Below, one piece after another: positions 43,142 to 52,045 of a stretch of DNA of 64,000 nucleotides. Source of the DNA: Campylobacter sp. 19-13652 (GTDB lineage Bacteria > Campylobacterota > Campylobacteria > Campylobacterales > Campylobacteraceae); assembly GCF_019702925.1 (NCBI RefSeq), contig NZ_AP024713.1:1550001-1614000 (forward strand), given 5' to 3'. The notes beneath the pieces are model-generated. The model was not told the DNA's origin and did not search any database. It saw only the letters and a program-made list of their open reading frames with translations. Position numbers and translations under genes: made by a program. How positions within the stretch are numbered: position 1 is the stretch's first letter; each line of letters begins with the position of its first letter.

Positions 43142-44532
43142 GAGTGCTTGTGGTGGGGGATTTGATGATGGATCACTACATTTGGGGGAGTTGTGAGCGC
43201 ATATCCCCTGAAGCTCCAGTGCAAGTTGTCGCCACTCAAAAACAGAGCAAGCGTCTAGGTGGGGCTGGAAATGTGGTGGCAAACCTCATTGATCTCGGAG
43301 CCAACGTAAGCGTAGCTAGCGTGCTAGGCGATGATGCGGTTGGTGATGAGATAGAATCTATGCTGAATAATCTAGGGGCTGATACATCGCTATTACTGCG
43401 TGAGAAGGGGCGCATAAGTGGCATAAAAAGCCGTGTGATGGCATCCCATCAACAGGTGGTACGCATAGATAGCGAGAGCGTGGCGGATATTTCTAATGCT
43501 AGCGAATTTTGCGAGGCTGTGGCTAAAAGCATTGATAAATTTGATATAGTCCTACTAAGTGATTATGCAAAGGGAGTACTAAGCAAACCAGTTTGCACTG
43601 GAGTGATAGCGCTGGCTAAAAAAGCTGGCAAAATGGTGCTAGTTGATCCAAAAGGCAAGGATTACTCAAAATACCGTGGCGCCACGCTCCTTACGCCAAA
43701 TCGCAAAGAGGCAAGCGAGGCAAGTGGAATAAAAATCACAGACGAAGCTAGCTTAAAAAGTGCGATTACATGGTTAAAAGATGAGATAAATTTAAAATAC
43801 GGACTTATCACGCTAAGTGAGGAGGGTATAGCCTTGCTTGATGATAAGCCCCACATTTTCCCAGCCATAGCAAAAGAAGTCTTTGACGTAACGGGCGCTG
43901 GAGACACCGTCTTAGCGACGCTTGGGTATATGTTAGCTAGTGGCGCAGACATAAAAGAGGCCGTCAGGGTGGCAAATCTAGCTGCAGCCGTAGTCGTGGC
44001 AAAGGTAGGCTCAGCCACAGCTAGCTTTAGCGAGATAGAGGAGCTTTTACGAAGTCAGGCAAGCGCTGGCTTTGAGCGTAAGATAAAAAGTGTCACCGAG
44101 CTTGAGGCGATACTGGCTCACAGGGGGCAAAAGCGCGTGGTCTTTACAAATGGCTGCTTTGACATACTTCATCCAGGGCATGCACGATATCTCTCAAAAG
44201 CACGTGATTTTGGGGATATTTTAATAGTTGGGCTAAACTCAGACGCAAGCGTAAAGCGATTAAAAGGCGAGGCACGCCCTATAAATTCGCAAAACGATAG
44301 AGCCTGCTTATTAGCCGCACTTGGCTTTGTGGATTATATCGTCATTTTTGATGAGGATACACCACTTGACCTAATTGCAAAACTTCGTCCAGACGTGCTT
44401 GTAAAGGGTGCTGATTATGCTGGCAAAGAGGTCGTGGGAAGTGAGATAGTAGGCGATGTGAGGCTTGTGGAATTTGAAGATGGCAAAAGCACAAGCGGAA
44501 TAATACAAAGGATAATAGATGCAAATAAATGA
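43138..44532 (+). CDS. hldE: Bifunctional heptose 7-phosphate kinase / heptose 1-phosphate adenylyltransferase
   Basis: A 464-residue fusion. Residues 1 to about 310 are a ribokinase-fold kinase (DLMMDHYIWGSCERISPEAP, GGAGNVVANL, and the catalytic DVTGAGDTVLATLG). From about 330 on there is a cytidylyltransferase-fold domain with TNGCFDILHPGHARYL near 337-352 and VKGADYAGKEVVG. It supplies two steps of ADP-heptose synthesis and overlaps gmhA by 14 bases. Confidence 0.96.
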   Translation: MRVLVVGDLMMDHYIWGSCERISPEAPVQVVATQKQSKRLGGAGNVVANLIDLGANVSVASVLGDDAVGDEIESMLNNLGADTSLLLREKGRISGIKSRVMASHQQVVRIDSESVADISNASEFCEAVAKSIDKFDIVLLSDYAKGVLSKPVCTGVIALAKKAGKMVLVDPKGKDYSKYRGATLLTPNRKEASEASGIKITDEASLKSAITWLKDEINLKYGLITLSEEGIALLDDKPHIFPAIAKEVFDVTGAGDTVLATLGYMLASGADIKEAVRVANLAAAVVVAKVGSATASFSEIEELLRSQASAGFERKIKSVTELEAILAHRGQKRVVFTNGCFDILHPGHARYLSKARDFGDILIVGLNSDASVKRLKGEARPINSQNDRACLLAALGFVDYIVIFDEDTPLDLIAKLRPDVLVKGADYAGKEVVGSEIVGDVRLVEFEDGKSTSGIIQRIIDANK

Positions 44533-45085
44533 GATGATAAAAAATGAAAGAATGGCGCATATAGCGGCCTTTGAAGCAGCAAGCGCACTTGAAGGCGAGC
44601 TTATTAGGGCTTGTGAGCTGGTGACGCAGACGCTAAAGCGAGGCGGCAAGGTGCTAATATGTGGCAATGGCGGAAGCGCAGGAGACGCACAGCATTTTGC
44701 GGCTGAGCTTACTGGGCGGTACAAAACAGAGCGTCAAGCTCTTGCTGGCATAGCATTAAGTACTGATACTTCAGCTCTCACCGCTATAGGCAACGACTAT
44801 GGCTTTGAGTTTGTCTTTTCTCGTCAGGTCGAGGCTTTGGGGCGTGAAGGCGATCTGCTCGTCGCAATATCAACAAGCGGAAATAGTCAAAACGTCATTA
44901 AAGCCATAGATAGCGCAAGAGGGCTAAAAATGGGTGTTTTAGGGCTTAGTGGCAAGGGTGGAGGCGCGATGAGCGGGCTATGCGATATAAATTTAATCGT
45001 CCCAAGCTCTGACACCGCGCGAATACAGGAAAATCACATATTTTTTATCCATACTATCTGCCAAGCGGTAGATATGGCATTTTAG
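44519..45085 (+). CDS. gmhA: Sedoheptulose 7-phosphate isomerase
   Basis: First step of ADP-heptose synthesis, making D-glycero-D-manno-heptose 7-phosphate. The 188-residue SIS-domain protein has CGNGGSAGDAQHFAAELTGR (about 50-69) with the metal ligands, LVAISTSGNSQNV and a C-terminal QENHIFFIHTICQ. It starts within the hldE end and closes the operon. Confidence 0.95.
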   Translation: MQINEMIKNERMAHIAAFEAASALEGELIRACELVTQTLKRGGKVLICGNGGSAGDAQHFAAELTGRYKTERQALAGIALSTDTSALTAIGNDYGFEFVFSRQVEALGREGDLLVAISTSGNSQNVIKAIDSARGLKMGVLGLSGKGGGAMSGLCDINLIVPSSDTARIQENHIFFIHTICQAVDMAF

Positions 45086-45100
45086 AACGAGGTTTGTGCT

Positions 45101-45838
45101 ATGAGGGGTATTATTTTTGCATTTTTGGCTATCGGCGGCTTGCTATTTGCTGGGGATTTTGAGGAGGCATTAAAGGCTCACGATAGCAAAGAACATCAAA
45201 AGGCGGCTATGCTTTTTTCCAAAGCTTGCGATGAGGGCGTAGTGGGGGCTTGCTATAATTTGGCTATACTTTATTACGAGGGACAGGGAGTAGATAAGGA
45301 CTTTAAGCAAGCAGCCGAGCTTTACAAGAAAGCCTGCGACCTATCAGACGCTGATAGCTGCTATAATCTAGCGCTTTTATACACCACTGGCGAGGGCGTG
45401 GAGCAGGACTTTAGCAAGGCAAATGACTATTTTAAAATGGCTTGTAAAGACAATAAAACCGGCGACTGTGCGAAGCTAGGACAGCTTCACGAAAAGGACA
45501 AGACATCCCCTGAAGAACATAAACGAGCAGCCGAGCTTTTTAACCATGCTTGCAACGAGGGAAATCCTACTGCATGCGCAAATTTAGGCAGATATTACTC
45601 TTTGGGGCTTGGCGTGGCACAAGATGACAAAAAAGCCATGGCTCTATCTAAAAAAGCCTGCGCAAATGGGCATGGAAGCGAGCTTGGATGCTATAATGTG
45701 GGGGCAATTTATTACACGAAGTTAAAAAATAAAGACTTGGCTAAAAAATACTTCTCATACGCTTGTGATTTAGGATTTACGCAGGGCTGCGATAGGCTAA
45801 ATCAGATCGAAAGCGAGCTAAAATCCCCTAGAAAATAG
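45101..45838 (+). CDS. Sel1-repeat, cysteine-rich exported protein (HcpA-like)
   Basis: A 245-residue secreted protein with a signal peptide (IIFAFLAIGGLLFAGDF) and about six Sel1-like repeats of 36 residues. Each carries a Cys pair that would form a disulfide inside the repeat (KACDEGVVGACYNLAILYYE, KACDLSDADSCYNLALLYTT). This is the Hcp family of Helicobacter/Campylobacter, sometimes annotated as beta-lactamase HcpA. The main role is probably protein-protein contact in the periplasm. It follows gmhA by 15 bases and may be cotranscribed, though it has no known link to heptose. Confidence 0.88.
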   Translation: MRGIIFAFLAIGGLLFAGDFEEALKAHDSKEHQKAAMLFSKACDEGVVGACYNLAILYYEGQGVDKDFKQAAELYKKACDLSDADSCYNLALLYTTGEGVEQDFSKANDYFKMACKDNKTGDCAKLGQLHEKDKTSPEEHKRAAELFNHACNEGNPTACANLGRYYSLGLGVAQDDKKAMALSKKACANGHGSELGCYNVGAIYYTKLKNKDLAKKYFSYACDLGFTQGCDRLNQIESELKSPRK

Positions 45839-46124
45839 GGGTCATTTTGGCTATAAATTTAAGCCTAGATAGTTAAATTATAGACAAAAATATCAATTTT
45901 TACCCCTCCCCATTCTTTTGCAAAATAAGTAAGCAAGCGTCTATTTTAGAGGCTAAATTTAAAATAATTAAAGCTTCTATTTCAAACAAAATTAAATTTT
46001 AACTAGTTTTTACACATATTAAGAGATAAACAAACACTTTTAGCTTTAAATTTATTCCATAAAGCTTACTATATTTTAGAGATATTTTAATGAAATTTAC
46101 ACTATTTGCTTAGTACAAGAGTAG

Positions 46125-46841
46125 CTAAAAATATTCTGGGCGGTACTCAAAGTGCATGGTGTCAAAGTGCTTCCACCTGCCTCCCCAGATAAATTTATGC
46201 CGTTCAAAAGCATGCACTATAGCTTGCGGGATCTGGTTTTTGTAGCTTTTACTCCAGCGCCAGTAGCTGCTATATTTGACGTTTATATCGACTGCAATTG
46301 CATAGCTATGTGCACTTAGCTGATTTGTGCCAGCTATCTTGCGCCATTTAAATGTGCCACCTATATTTTGTAAAAACTTAGCAAACTCTGGGTTATTTTG
46401 CACTAGAGTTTTTAGCTCATTAGCGACCTCTTGCAAGGCTTTGCTGGCGCCATTATTTTTATTAAATTCCACCATATGCCCCAAAAAGTCAACCTTGACC
46501 AAATTTGCCCTAACCTCAGCCTCGCTTTTACCATATACTGCGCCTAAAAGCTCGTAGTTTCGGCACCTAGTACTATCATCTAAAGGCGCATTAAGTCCAG
46601 CTAGCGCACTGTATGAATTTGCACTCATCATAGCCATTATACTAGCGCTATTTTGACATCCCTCGTCTTGTCTTGTTTTTAACGGTGGGTTATCGCCTAG
46701 ATTTAGCATTATTTTTTCGCCATTTATTAGTGCATATTGACCTATAATTTTTGCATTATAGCCCTTTTTTAGGGCATTTATAGCTAGATTTTCTGCGTTT
46801 AAGCATAGGGCACAGATAAGCAAAATAGCTATTTTTTTCAT
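46125..46841 (-). CDS. M15-family D-alanyl-D-alanine carboxypeptidase-like protein
   Basis: A 238-residue exported protein with signal peptide (KKIAILLICALCLNA) and a C-terminal zinc peptidase domain of the M15C (VanY/L-Ala-D-Glu peptidase) type: the zinc motif SAHSYAIAVDINV (about 177-189) supplies His and Asp ligands, and WKHFDTMHFEYRPE gives the third histidine. The N-terminal half has two cysteines (EGCQNS, TRCRNY) that could pair. It would cut peptidoglycan peptides in the periplasm. It follows the MerP-like gene by seven bases, so it is part of that four-gene operon. Confidence 0.88.
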   Translation of the reverse strand: MKKIAILLICALCLNAENLAINALKKGYNAKIIGQYALINGEKIMLNLGDNPPLKTRQDEGCQNSASIMAMMSANSYSALAGLNAPLDDSTRCRNYELLGAVYGKSEAEVRANLVKVDFLGHMVEFNKNNGASKALQEVANELKTLVQNNPEFAKFLQNIGGTFKWRKIAGTNQLSAHSYAIAVDINVKYSSYWRWSKSYKNQIPQAIVHAFERHKFIWGGRWKHFDTMHFEYRPEYF

Positions 46842-46848
46842 ATTTTCC

Positions 46849-47115
46849 TCATGGTTGCTTTAGTACAGTTGACTCATATCCAGCTTTTGCAGTTGCGTTT
46901 AGTATGTCATTTATATTTGCACTTTTATCTATTATAACTGTTGCGCTTTTTGTTTTTAAATCGACTTTAACGCTTTGTACGCCTTGTAGTTCTTTTATCT
47001 CATCTCTTACGATAGCTATGCAAAGAGGACAATGAATAGCTGGTATGCTTAGCCTTAACTCATCGCTAAAAACAAAAGTGCTAAGAAATGTCAGTGCGAT
47101 TATAAATTTATTCAT
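46849..47115 (-). CDS. Periplasmic heavy-metal-associated (HMA) protein, MerP-like
   Basis: An 88-residue protein with a signal peptide (KFIIALTFLSTFVFS) and one HMA ferredoxin-like domain. The metal motif is PAIHCPLCIAIV, a CxxC like that of MerP and copper chaperones, with His-Cys in place of the usual Thr-Cys. It overlaps the MerT-like gene by eight bases. Without merA or merR in view, binding of Hg(II) is not implied; Cu or another soft metal is equally possible. Confidence 0.85.
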   Translation of the reverse strand: MNKFIIALTFLSTFVFSDELRLSIPAIHCPLCIAIVRDEIKELQGVQSVKVDLKTKSATVIIDKSANINDILNATAKAGYESTVLKQP

Positions 47116-47416
47116 ATAAATATCCTGCTATGTAAGGGAATAAAATTACCCCTAATACAAATATTGTTACGATTGTGTAGCCCAATGCTTTAAATGGGCT
47201 TTTAGAGCAGGTTTTTTTAAACATGGCTCTAAAAGCAAGCACCAAAAAGCCGACTGATAAAATAGCGAAAATTATCCTAATCCAAATAGGCACATCAAGC
47301 GCATTTAAAAAGCCTACTGCTATGCCAAAAAACATATAACTCATCGCCCCAAGGCAGCAAAGGCTCGCTAAAAGTGCGCTAAAAATCGAGCTTATTAAAA
47401 GCCAGTATGACTTCAA
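47108..47416 (-). CDS. MerT-like membrane metal transporter
   Basis: A 102-residue inner-membrane protein with three hydrophobic segments (about 5-27, 40-62, 78-98). The first contains SLCCLG, the vicinal cysteine pair of mercuric transporter MerT. A second cysteine (KKTCSKSPFK) lies on the loop after segment two, also as in MerT. It overlaps the transglutaminase gene by four bases and the MerP-like gene by eight, suggesting obligatory co-expression. Confidence 0.82.
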   Translation of the reverse strand: MKSYWLLISSIFSALLASLCCLGAMSYMFFGIAVGFLNALDVPIWIRIIFAILSVGFLVLAFRAMFKKTCSKSPFKALGYTIVTIFVLGVILFPYIAGYLYE

Positions 47417-48504
47417 AAAATCTCCTGAGAGACATACTCATATCTAAAGCGTTTTGCGTTGTAGTAATTCACCACCTCGCCGTCAACCTCTGCGTATGGA
47501 TAACCAAAGTTATTTAGTGGCTTTACGGCCGGTTCTGGCTTTAAGACAAAGTCTCTGCCGCTATTATAGCCTATCCAGCAGCCTTCCCACGAGCCAAATA
47601 GATACTCTTTTATATTTTTGATTTTTTCTGAATTATTATCTAGCTTTTCTGATAGTCGCACCTTTGTTACATCAGCTGGATCTGCGCCAACCCAGCCTAT
47701 GCCACGCGCGTAAAATTCCACTCTGCAGTGCTGTGCGCCAGTTATATCAGCTCCGCCATCCTCGTCAGCTTTGCCTATGGCTGCAGATAGAGCGGATTTG
47801 CCCACACGTATACCAAAAATCTCTCTAGCAGGCACGCCCACTGCACGACAAAGTGCCACAAACACAGAGCCTATATCAGTGCATTTGCCCTTTAGTATGC
47901 CACTTTTTATAATAGCTGCCGCATCGCCCACACCACAACCTATAACGCTTTCATCACGCTGCATATTATCAGCCACCCAGTCATATATAGCGCGCGCTTT
48001 TTTAAGCTCGTCATTTTTATCAATACCTTTTACAATCTCCTGCGCTTTTGCTTTTACCTCTGGGCTTAGGTCTATGTGCGTGCTAGGATTTAATGCATCC
48101 ATAGCCTCGTAGCTAAACTCGCCCTTTGGCTTATATTTGCTAAAATCCGCACTACGGTCTTTTGTCGCGATATTAAAGCTTAGGTCAAAAAATGGCGATG
48201 GCTCATTTGGTGCAAACTCAGCATAAATCGTCGGAATATCTAAATCCGAGATGAAGTAGTTTGTCGCATTTGTCTTGACTTTAAAATTTGTAACTAGATT
48301 CTGATAGTCGCTATTTAGCGGTAGTGGCATCCAAAAGCGCACCTGTTTACCCACTGTTAGGATAGTATGGCGCAAATGCACCTCAAATTCTCTTTGTTTT
48401 TTGCACTCACCTTTATCATGTGTATGCTCATGCGCACTTAATCCATTTGCACCCAAAACCGCCGCCGTAGCCGCTGTGAGCTTAAAAAAGTCTCGTCTTT
48501 TCAT
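47413..48504 (-). CDS. Tat-exported transglutaminase-like cysteine peptidase
   Basis: A 363-residue protein. The N-terminus MKRRDFFKLTAATAAVLG is a twin-arginine signal, followed by a metal-ligand-like stretch HEHTHDKGEC (25-34). The C-terminal part is a transglutaminase-like domain with an intact Cys-His-Asp triad: KGKCTDIGSVFVALCRAVGV (Cys208), QHCRVEFY (His259) and GADPADV (Asp275). Export by Tat implies folding, perhaps with bound metal, before transport. It opens the operon with the MerT-like, MerP-like and M15 peptidase genes, so a periplasmic peptide- or peptidoglycan-related job is inferred; the substrate is unknown. Confidence 0.87.
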   Translation of the reverse strand: MKRRDFFKLTAATAAVLGANGLSAHEHTHDKGECKKQREFEVHLRHTILTVGKQVRFWMPLPLNSDYQNLVTNFKVKTNATNYFISDLDIPTIYAEFAPNEPSPFFDLSFNIATKDRSADFSKYKPKGEFSYEAMDALNPSTHIDLSPEVKAKAQEIVKGIDKNDELKKARAIYDWVADNMQRDESVIGCGVGDAAAIIKSGILKGKCTDIGSVFVALCRAVGVPAREIFGIRVGKSALSAAIGKADEDGGADITGAQHCRVEFYARGIGWVGADPADVTKVRLSEKLDNNSEKIKNIKEYLFGSWEGCWIGYNSGRDFVLKPEPAVKPLNNFGYPYAEVDGEVVNYYNAKRFRYEYVSQEIF

Positions 48505-48532
48505 TTTAAAGTACTCTCTTACAGATTTTATT

Positions 48533-48545
48533 ACTTAAATTAAGT
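48533..48545 (-). promoter_or_regulatory. Palindrome upstream of the transglutaminase operon
   Basis: ACTTAA-A-TTAAGT, about 30 bases before the start codon, a plausible operator position. It is A/T-only in its core, so chance occurrence cannot be excluded. Confidence 0.35.
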
Positions 48546-48654
48546 CTCAAATTTACAGTTTGTGGTATAAATTTATGCTTAAATTTATAAAAAATTAAAA
48601 GTTAACTTTACAATAAATAACATTTATTTTGTATTAATAAAGCATGCTGTACAA

Positions 48655-48677
48655 CTTTAAATACCGAGTATTTAAAG
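48655..48677. promoter_or_regulatory. Perfect 10-base inverted repeat
   Basis: CTTTAAATAC-CGA-GTATTTAAAG, about 150 bases upstream of the transglutaminase start. Long exact arms with a three-base centre suggest a protein binding site or a small hairpin; no T run follows on either strand. Confidence 0.5.
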
Positions 48678-48776
48678 CATAATAACACAACTAATTGAAA
48701 AACTAGCGACGTTAAGCAAACCGAAAATGGCGGAGTAGTACTCCCTTTTTAGCGAAATATTTTCTTAAAAATCCCC

Positions 48777-48807
48777 AGTCTTGTTTTTAACCTTTAAAAG
48801 CAAGACT
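48777..48807 (-). terminator. Probable terminator of the GT9 gene
   Basis: agtcttg...caagact with further A/T pairing makes a stem of about 14 pairs, one of them G-T, and a three-base loop, 80 bases after the stop codon of the minus-strand GT9 gene. Tail bases on the minus strand are mixed (GGGGATTTTT). Confidence 0.55.
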
Positions 48808-48886
48808 AAATTTTAATCCCAATACACCCATAAACCCTCAAAAGTCTTTTATAAGCTAAAATTTTAGTAAATTAACACAAAAACCG

Positions 48887-49990
48887 TCAAACATATTTAC
48901 CAGTGCAAGCTCTCACAAATTCCTCAATCTCTCCTATGTGCTCATCATCAAGCTCGTAATACTCAGGGCAATTTCTATCAGTAACAGTGGCAAAAACTGA
49001 GGTAAAAGGCTTTAGAGATTTTACAGGCGCAACAATAAGAGTATCGCCCACCCCACGTTGCTCGCTAGCAAAGCAAGGCCCCATAAGCACAACCGTACTC
49101 ACTCCCATGGTATCAGCGATGTAGTAATTGCCCGTATCAGATGAGATATAAAGCCCCATTTTACCTATTTCATATGGCAATGCCTCAAGCCCTACTCTGC
49201 CAACTAAAGATATTAAATTTAGCCCACTAATATCAAGTTCCTTTAGCATTTTATCATCATCTTTTACCCCAAATATATATATCTCACACTCAATTTTTTT
49301 TAGTATATCAAATATAATTTGCCAAGTTTTAGCTGGCGGAGTTTTTATCTTGTTTGCAGCACTAAAGCTTATGCCGACTCTAAATTTATCGCTATTTTTT
49401 ATAGGGCTATCCTGTGGTATAAAAAGCGGTTTTTGCAGCTGTTTTTTATATTTTAGCTCAGTAACACCCACCATTTTAAGGTAGGTTAAGAGGGTGAGAT
49501 TTTCAGTACTGTGCGGGATTTTTTGCATACCTAGGCTTAGGATTTTTACGCTTTTGCTTGCACCTTTTGGATATACCGTTACCACCCCTCTACGCGGCAT
49601 AGCAAAGCGAGCTAGGAATAAATTTAAAGAGTTTGGCAAAAGCACATAAACCCTCTCATACGAGGCAAAATAGAGCATAAAAGCCAGCCTAAGCTTTGCT
49701 AAAAGCCCCTTTTTATAGCGATTTATCGCTACTGCTTTATTTATTCGGCTATCGTGATTAGCAAAGGCTAGATTAACCTCATCAATTACCACATCAAGTC
49801 CGCAAAGCGGCTCAAAAAGCACGCTAGAGTTTGCATAATCACCTATTTTAGCACTCTGAATTACCAAAACCCTAGATGATTTAGTACGCCAAAATAGGCG
49901 CAAAATGCACAAAAACGGAAAAAATACCGCATAAATAAGTAAATAAAGCAAGTTATAACCTTTGATAAATTTAAAATATGCTATCATCAA
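48887..49990 (-). CDS. Glycosyltransferase family 9 (LOS heptosyltransferase-like)
   Basis: A 367-residue GT9 protein with a hydrophobic N-terminal segment (about 12-34), then VLVIQSAKIGDYANSSVLFE, the family's IGD loop, and a C-terminal donor site SSDTGNYYIADTMGVSTVVL. The membrane-associating N-terminus is longer than in WaaC/WaaF. Divergent from the O-antigen ligase-like gene with 18 bases between starts, so their promoters overlap. It probably adds a heptose to LOS; the linkage is unknown. Confidence 0.83.
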   Translation of the reverse strand: MMIAYFKFIKGYNLLYLLIYAVFFPFLCILRLFWRTKSSRVLVIQSAKIGDYANSSVLFEPLCGLDVVIDEVNLAFANHDSRINKAVAINRYKKGLLAKLRLAFMLYFASYERVYVLLPNSLNLFLARFAMPRRGVVTVYPKGASKSVKILSLGMQKIPHSTENLTLLTYLKMVGVTELKYKKQLQKPLFIPQDSPIKNSDKFRVGISFSAANKIKTPPAKTWQIIFDILKKIECEIYIFGVKDDDKMLKELDISGLNLISLVGRVGLEALPYEIGKMGLYISSDTGNYYIADTMGVSTVVLMGPCFASEQRGVGDTLIVAPVKSLKPFTSVFATVTDRNCPEYYELDDEHIGEIEEFVRACTGKYV

Positions 49991-50008
49991 AAAACGTGAA
50001 AGGATATT

Positions 50009-51328
50009 ATGACAAAACTTAGCTTTACCTGCGATTTAAACGCAATTATCACCCTACTTTTGGGGCTTTTTTTGATATTTGAGCATTTGCCACATATGGC
50101 TGCTTTAAAAAATATCGCACTTTATTTAGCACTTGCAATCACATTTTATAGGCTTTATAAAGACACACAGATTAAGCGACGCTTTAGCATAAATTTAAAA
50201 CAAAATATAGCCATAATATCCCTACTTTTACTATTTGTGATATACTCGCTAATAATTTCAACAGTGCCGTATTTAGCGGGCGTTGGCTCGTTTAAAGACG
50301 CATTTAGCGAGCTTGGCAGGGGTGTTAGCTTTATGATTATCGTACTAGCTTACGCCACAAATATTGCACCTAAAACAACACAGTCTGGGCACTTTTATCT
50401 CTCGCTCTTGCTAGCTTTTATCGCCGTAAGCGCTTATTATTGTACGCCGCTTTTTACCCAGCTAAAAGACGCATGGGGAGGTGGCGAAGTAGAAAGCGGA
50501 CGGATAATATCAAGAGCATATGCTGATTATGTGGATAGGTTTTTGCCATTTGCACTTTTTGGCGTGATGATTTTTACAAAAACATGGCAAAAAATATTAA
50601 TATTTTTACTGATTTTATTATCTCTTTCTATGGATATACTAAGCGGCACTAGGGGAAGCTGGCTAGCAGTGGGTATTAGTGGGGCTTTAGCGTTTTTTAT
50701 GCTGCTTTTTGCTGGCTTTGCTAGCGCATTAAAAAAGCAGGCTAGGCTAATTGCTGGCTTTGCCTTAATTTTGGCACTTGGGCTTGGATTTATAGGGATA
50801 AATTCATCGATTTTTAACTTCAAATACGCTCAAGGCGCAGACTCATCAGGCAGAGGACTTATCATATCTCAGCGTGCGCCGCTATTTTTATCAGGTGATA
50901 GGGCGCTTTTGGGGCTTGGATACGGAAAGGAACAGTACGATGAGTTTTTGCGGCGAGAGCTTGATAAGGGCGCAAAAATCGACATGATGCAAGTGCGCGC
51001 TGATGGCACTAGATACTGGTTTAACGACGAGCCATTCTGGCTTGGGAAGTTTTACTACTATGGAGTAGTAGGTACTGGCGCACTATTTGGAGCGTATGTG
51101 CTTTTGCTTTTTTGTGCGTTTAGAGAGTTTTTAAGGAAAAAACAGGACAAGCAGAGGCTACTTTATGCGGCTATTTTCGTATCGCTTATTAGCTATTTTG
51201 GCGTTAGAGGGCTATTTGAGAGTATAAATTTACGAGAGCTTTATCTATTTTACATGGCTGGATTTTTTATTATTCTAAAAGCAAACTTAAGCCAAAACGA
51301 GCTAAATCTCACTCAAAAAAGTAGCTAA
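50009..51328 (+). CDS. O-antigen ligase/polymerase-like membrane protein (WaaL family)
   Basis: A 439-residue polytopic protein with about ten to twelve membrane segments and a long periplasmic loop near 280-340, after the segment LSGTRGSWLAVGISG (about 213-227), which matches the Wzy_C/WaaL core. The loop includes SSGRGLIISQRAPLFLSG. This gene sits in the LOS core region as waaL does. It may ligate an O-chain or other glycan to the lipid A core; ligase versus polymerase cannot be separated by eye. AAAGGA precedes the ATG. Confidence 0.83.
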   Translation: MTKLSFTCDLNAIITLLLGLFLIFEHLPHMAALKNIALYLALAITFYRLYKDTQIKRRFSINLKQNIAIISLLLLFVIYSLIISTVPYLAGVGSFKDAFSELGRGVSFMIIVLAYATNIAPKTTQSGHFYLSLLLAFIAVSAYYCTPLFTQLKDAWGGGEVESGRIISRAYADYVDRFLPFALFGVMIFTKTWQKILIFLLILLSLSMDILSGTRGSWLAVGISGALAFFMLLFAGFASALKKQARLIAGFALILALGLGFIGINSSIFNFKYAQGADSSGRGLIISQRAPLFLSGDRALLGLGYGKEQYDEFLRRELDKGAKIDMMQVRADGTRYWFNDEPFWLGKFYYYGVVGTGALFGAYVLLLFCAFREFLRKKQDKQRLLYAAIFVSLISYFGVRGLFESINLRELYLFYMAGFFIILKANLSQNELNLTQKSS

Positions 51329-51339
51329 CCTCTAACTCT

Positions 51340-51884
51340 AGCGCTTCATAGCTAAGCTGGCTTTTTAATATTTTTTCGCCTTGCAAACCATACTAAAAAG
51401 CTCATCTTTATTAAAAGAACAAATTCTATCCACATCTACTGCGACATCATCTCCTATAAAAATGCACTCCTTTTATCAAAAAGCTCGCAACACTCCTTAA
51501 CAACCAAAGTAAAAACCGCTATACCACAAGCACAATAATCCATAACCTTTGTTATGTAAAACCTATTTAAAGGTACGAAAATACGCCTAAATCTATCATC
51601 AGGAGGTAAAATTGTACTGCGCAGTCATAATCAAATGTAAAAATATCAAAGCTAAAATCACTTTTTGCACGGCTAAATTGATTAAAAATCCTCCAAGATA
51701 CCCATTTACATCAACAGTGCCTATATAAAGCGCATTTTCGCTAGATTTTAGCCTAGGTAGGATAAATTTATCCACGCCCATAGGCATAGCTAGATGTGGA
51801 ATTTTGATTTTACTAAAAACCCTTCTACCATTAAATTTTAATATAGGCAAAAGCTATCACATTAACAAAACTAAATTTATCCAT
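51340..51884 (-). pseudogene. Decayed glycosyltransferase gene
   Basis: Minus-strand reading gives glycosyltransferase-like pieces in changing frames. After ATG at complement 51882-51884 come FSFVNVIAFAY, LKFNGRRVFSKIKIPHLAMP with LPRLKSSENALYIGTVDVNG, then in another frame DYDCAVQFYLLMIDLGVFSY, then VMDYCACGIAVFTLVVKECC and finally IGDDVAVDVDRICSFNKDEL. A segment ending V-DY-ACGIAVFTL resembles the donor-binding region of GT4-type transferases. At least three frameshifts and one or more stops interrupt it, so it is inactive. It lies among LOS genes. Confidence 0.7.
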
Positions 51885-52045
51885 CCGCTCCCCTTTTTTA
51901 GCCACTAATATGAACTTAAATTTAAACTTTTACTAAGTTTTATGGTGCTAATTGAGATATTGTAAAATCATAATTTTACCGCTCATTGTATTGGCTACTT
52001 GCAGGGCATTTTTCTATCGATTCGTTTTATGCAAATAACGCTCCA

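Larger units (their letters stand above)
48505..48886. other. Gap upstream of the transglutaminase operon
   Basis: 382 bases without a gene. It holds the promoter region of the minus-strand transglutaminase operon with two perfect inverted repeats (48533-48545 and 48655-48677), and a long hairpin (48777-48807) that probably terminates the upstream LOS glycosyltransferase gene. Confidence 0.65.

Noticed and set aside
46849-47416. Mercury-resistance operon
   Set aside because: Only MerT- and MerP-like genes are present, with no mercuric reductase, lyase or MerR, and they are fused into an operon with a transglutaminase and a peptidase.
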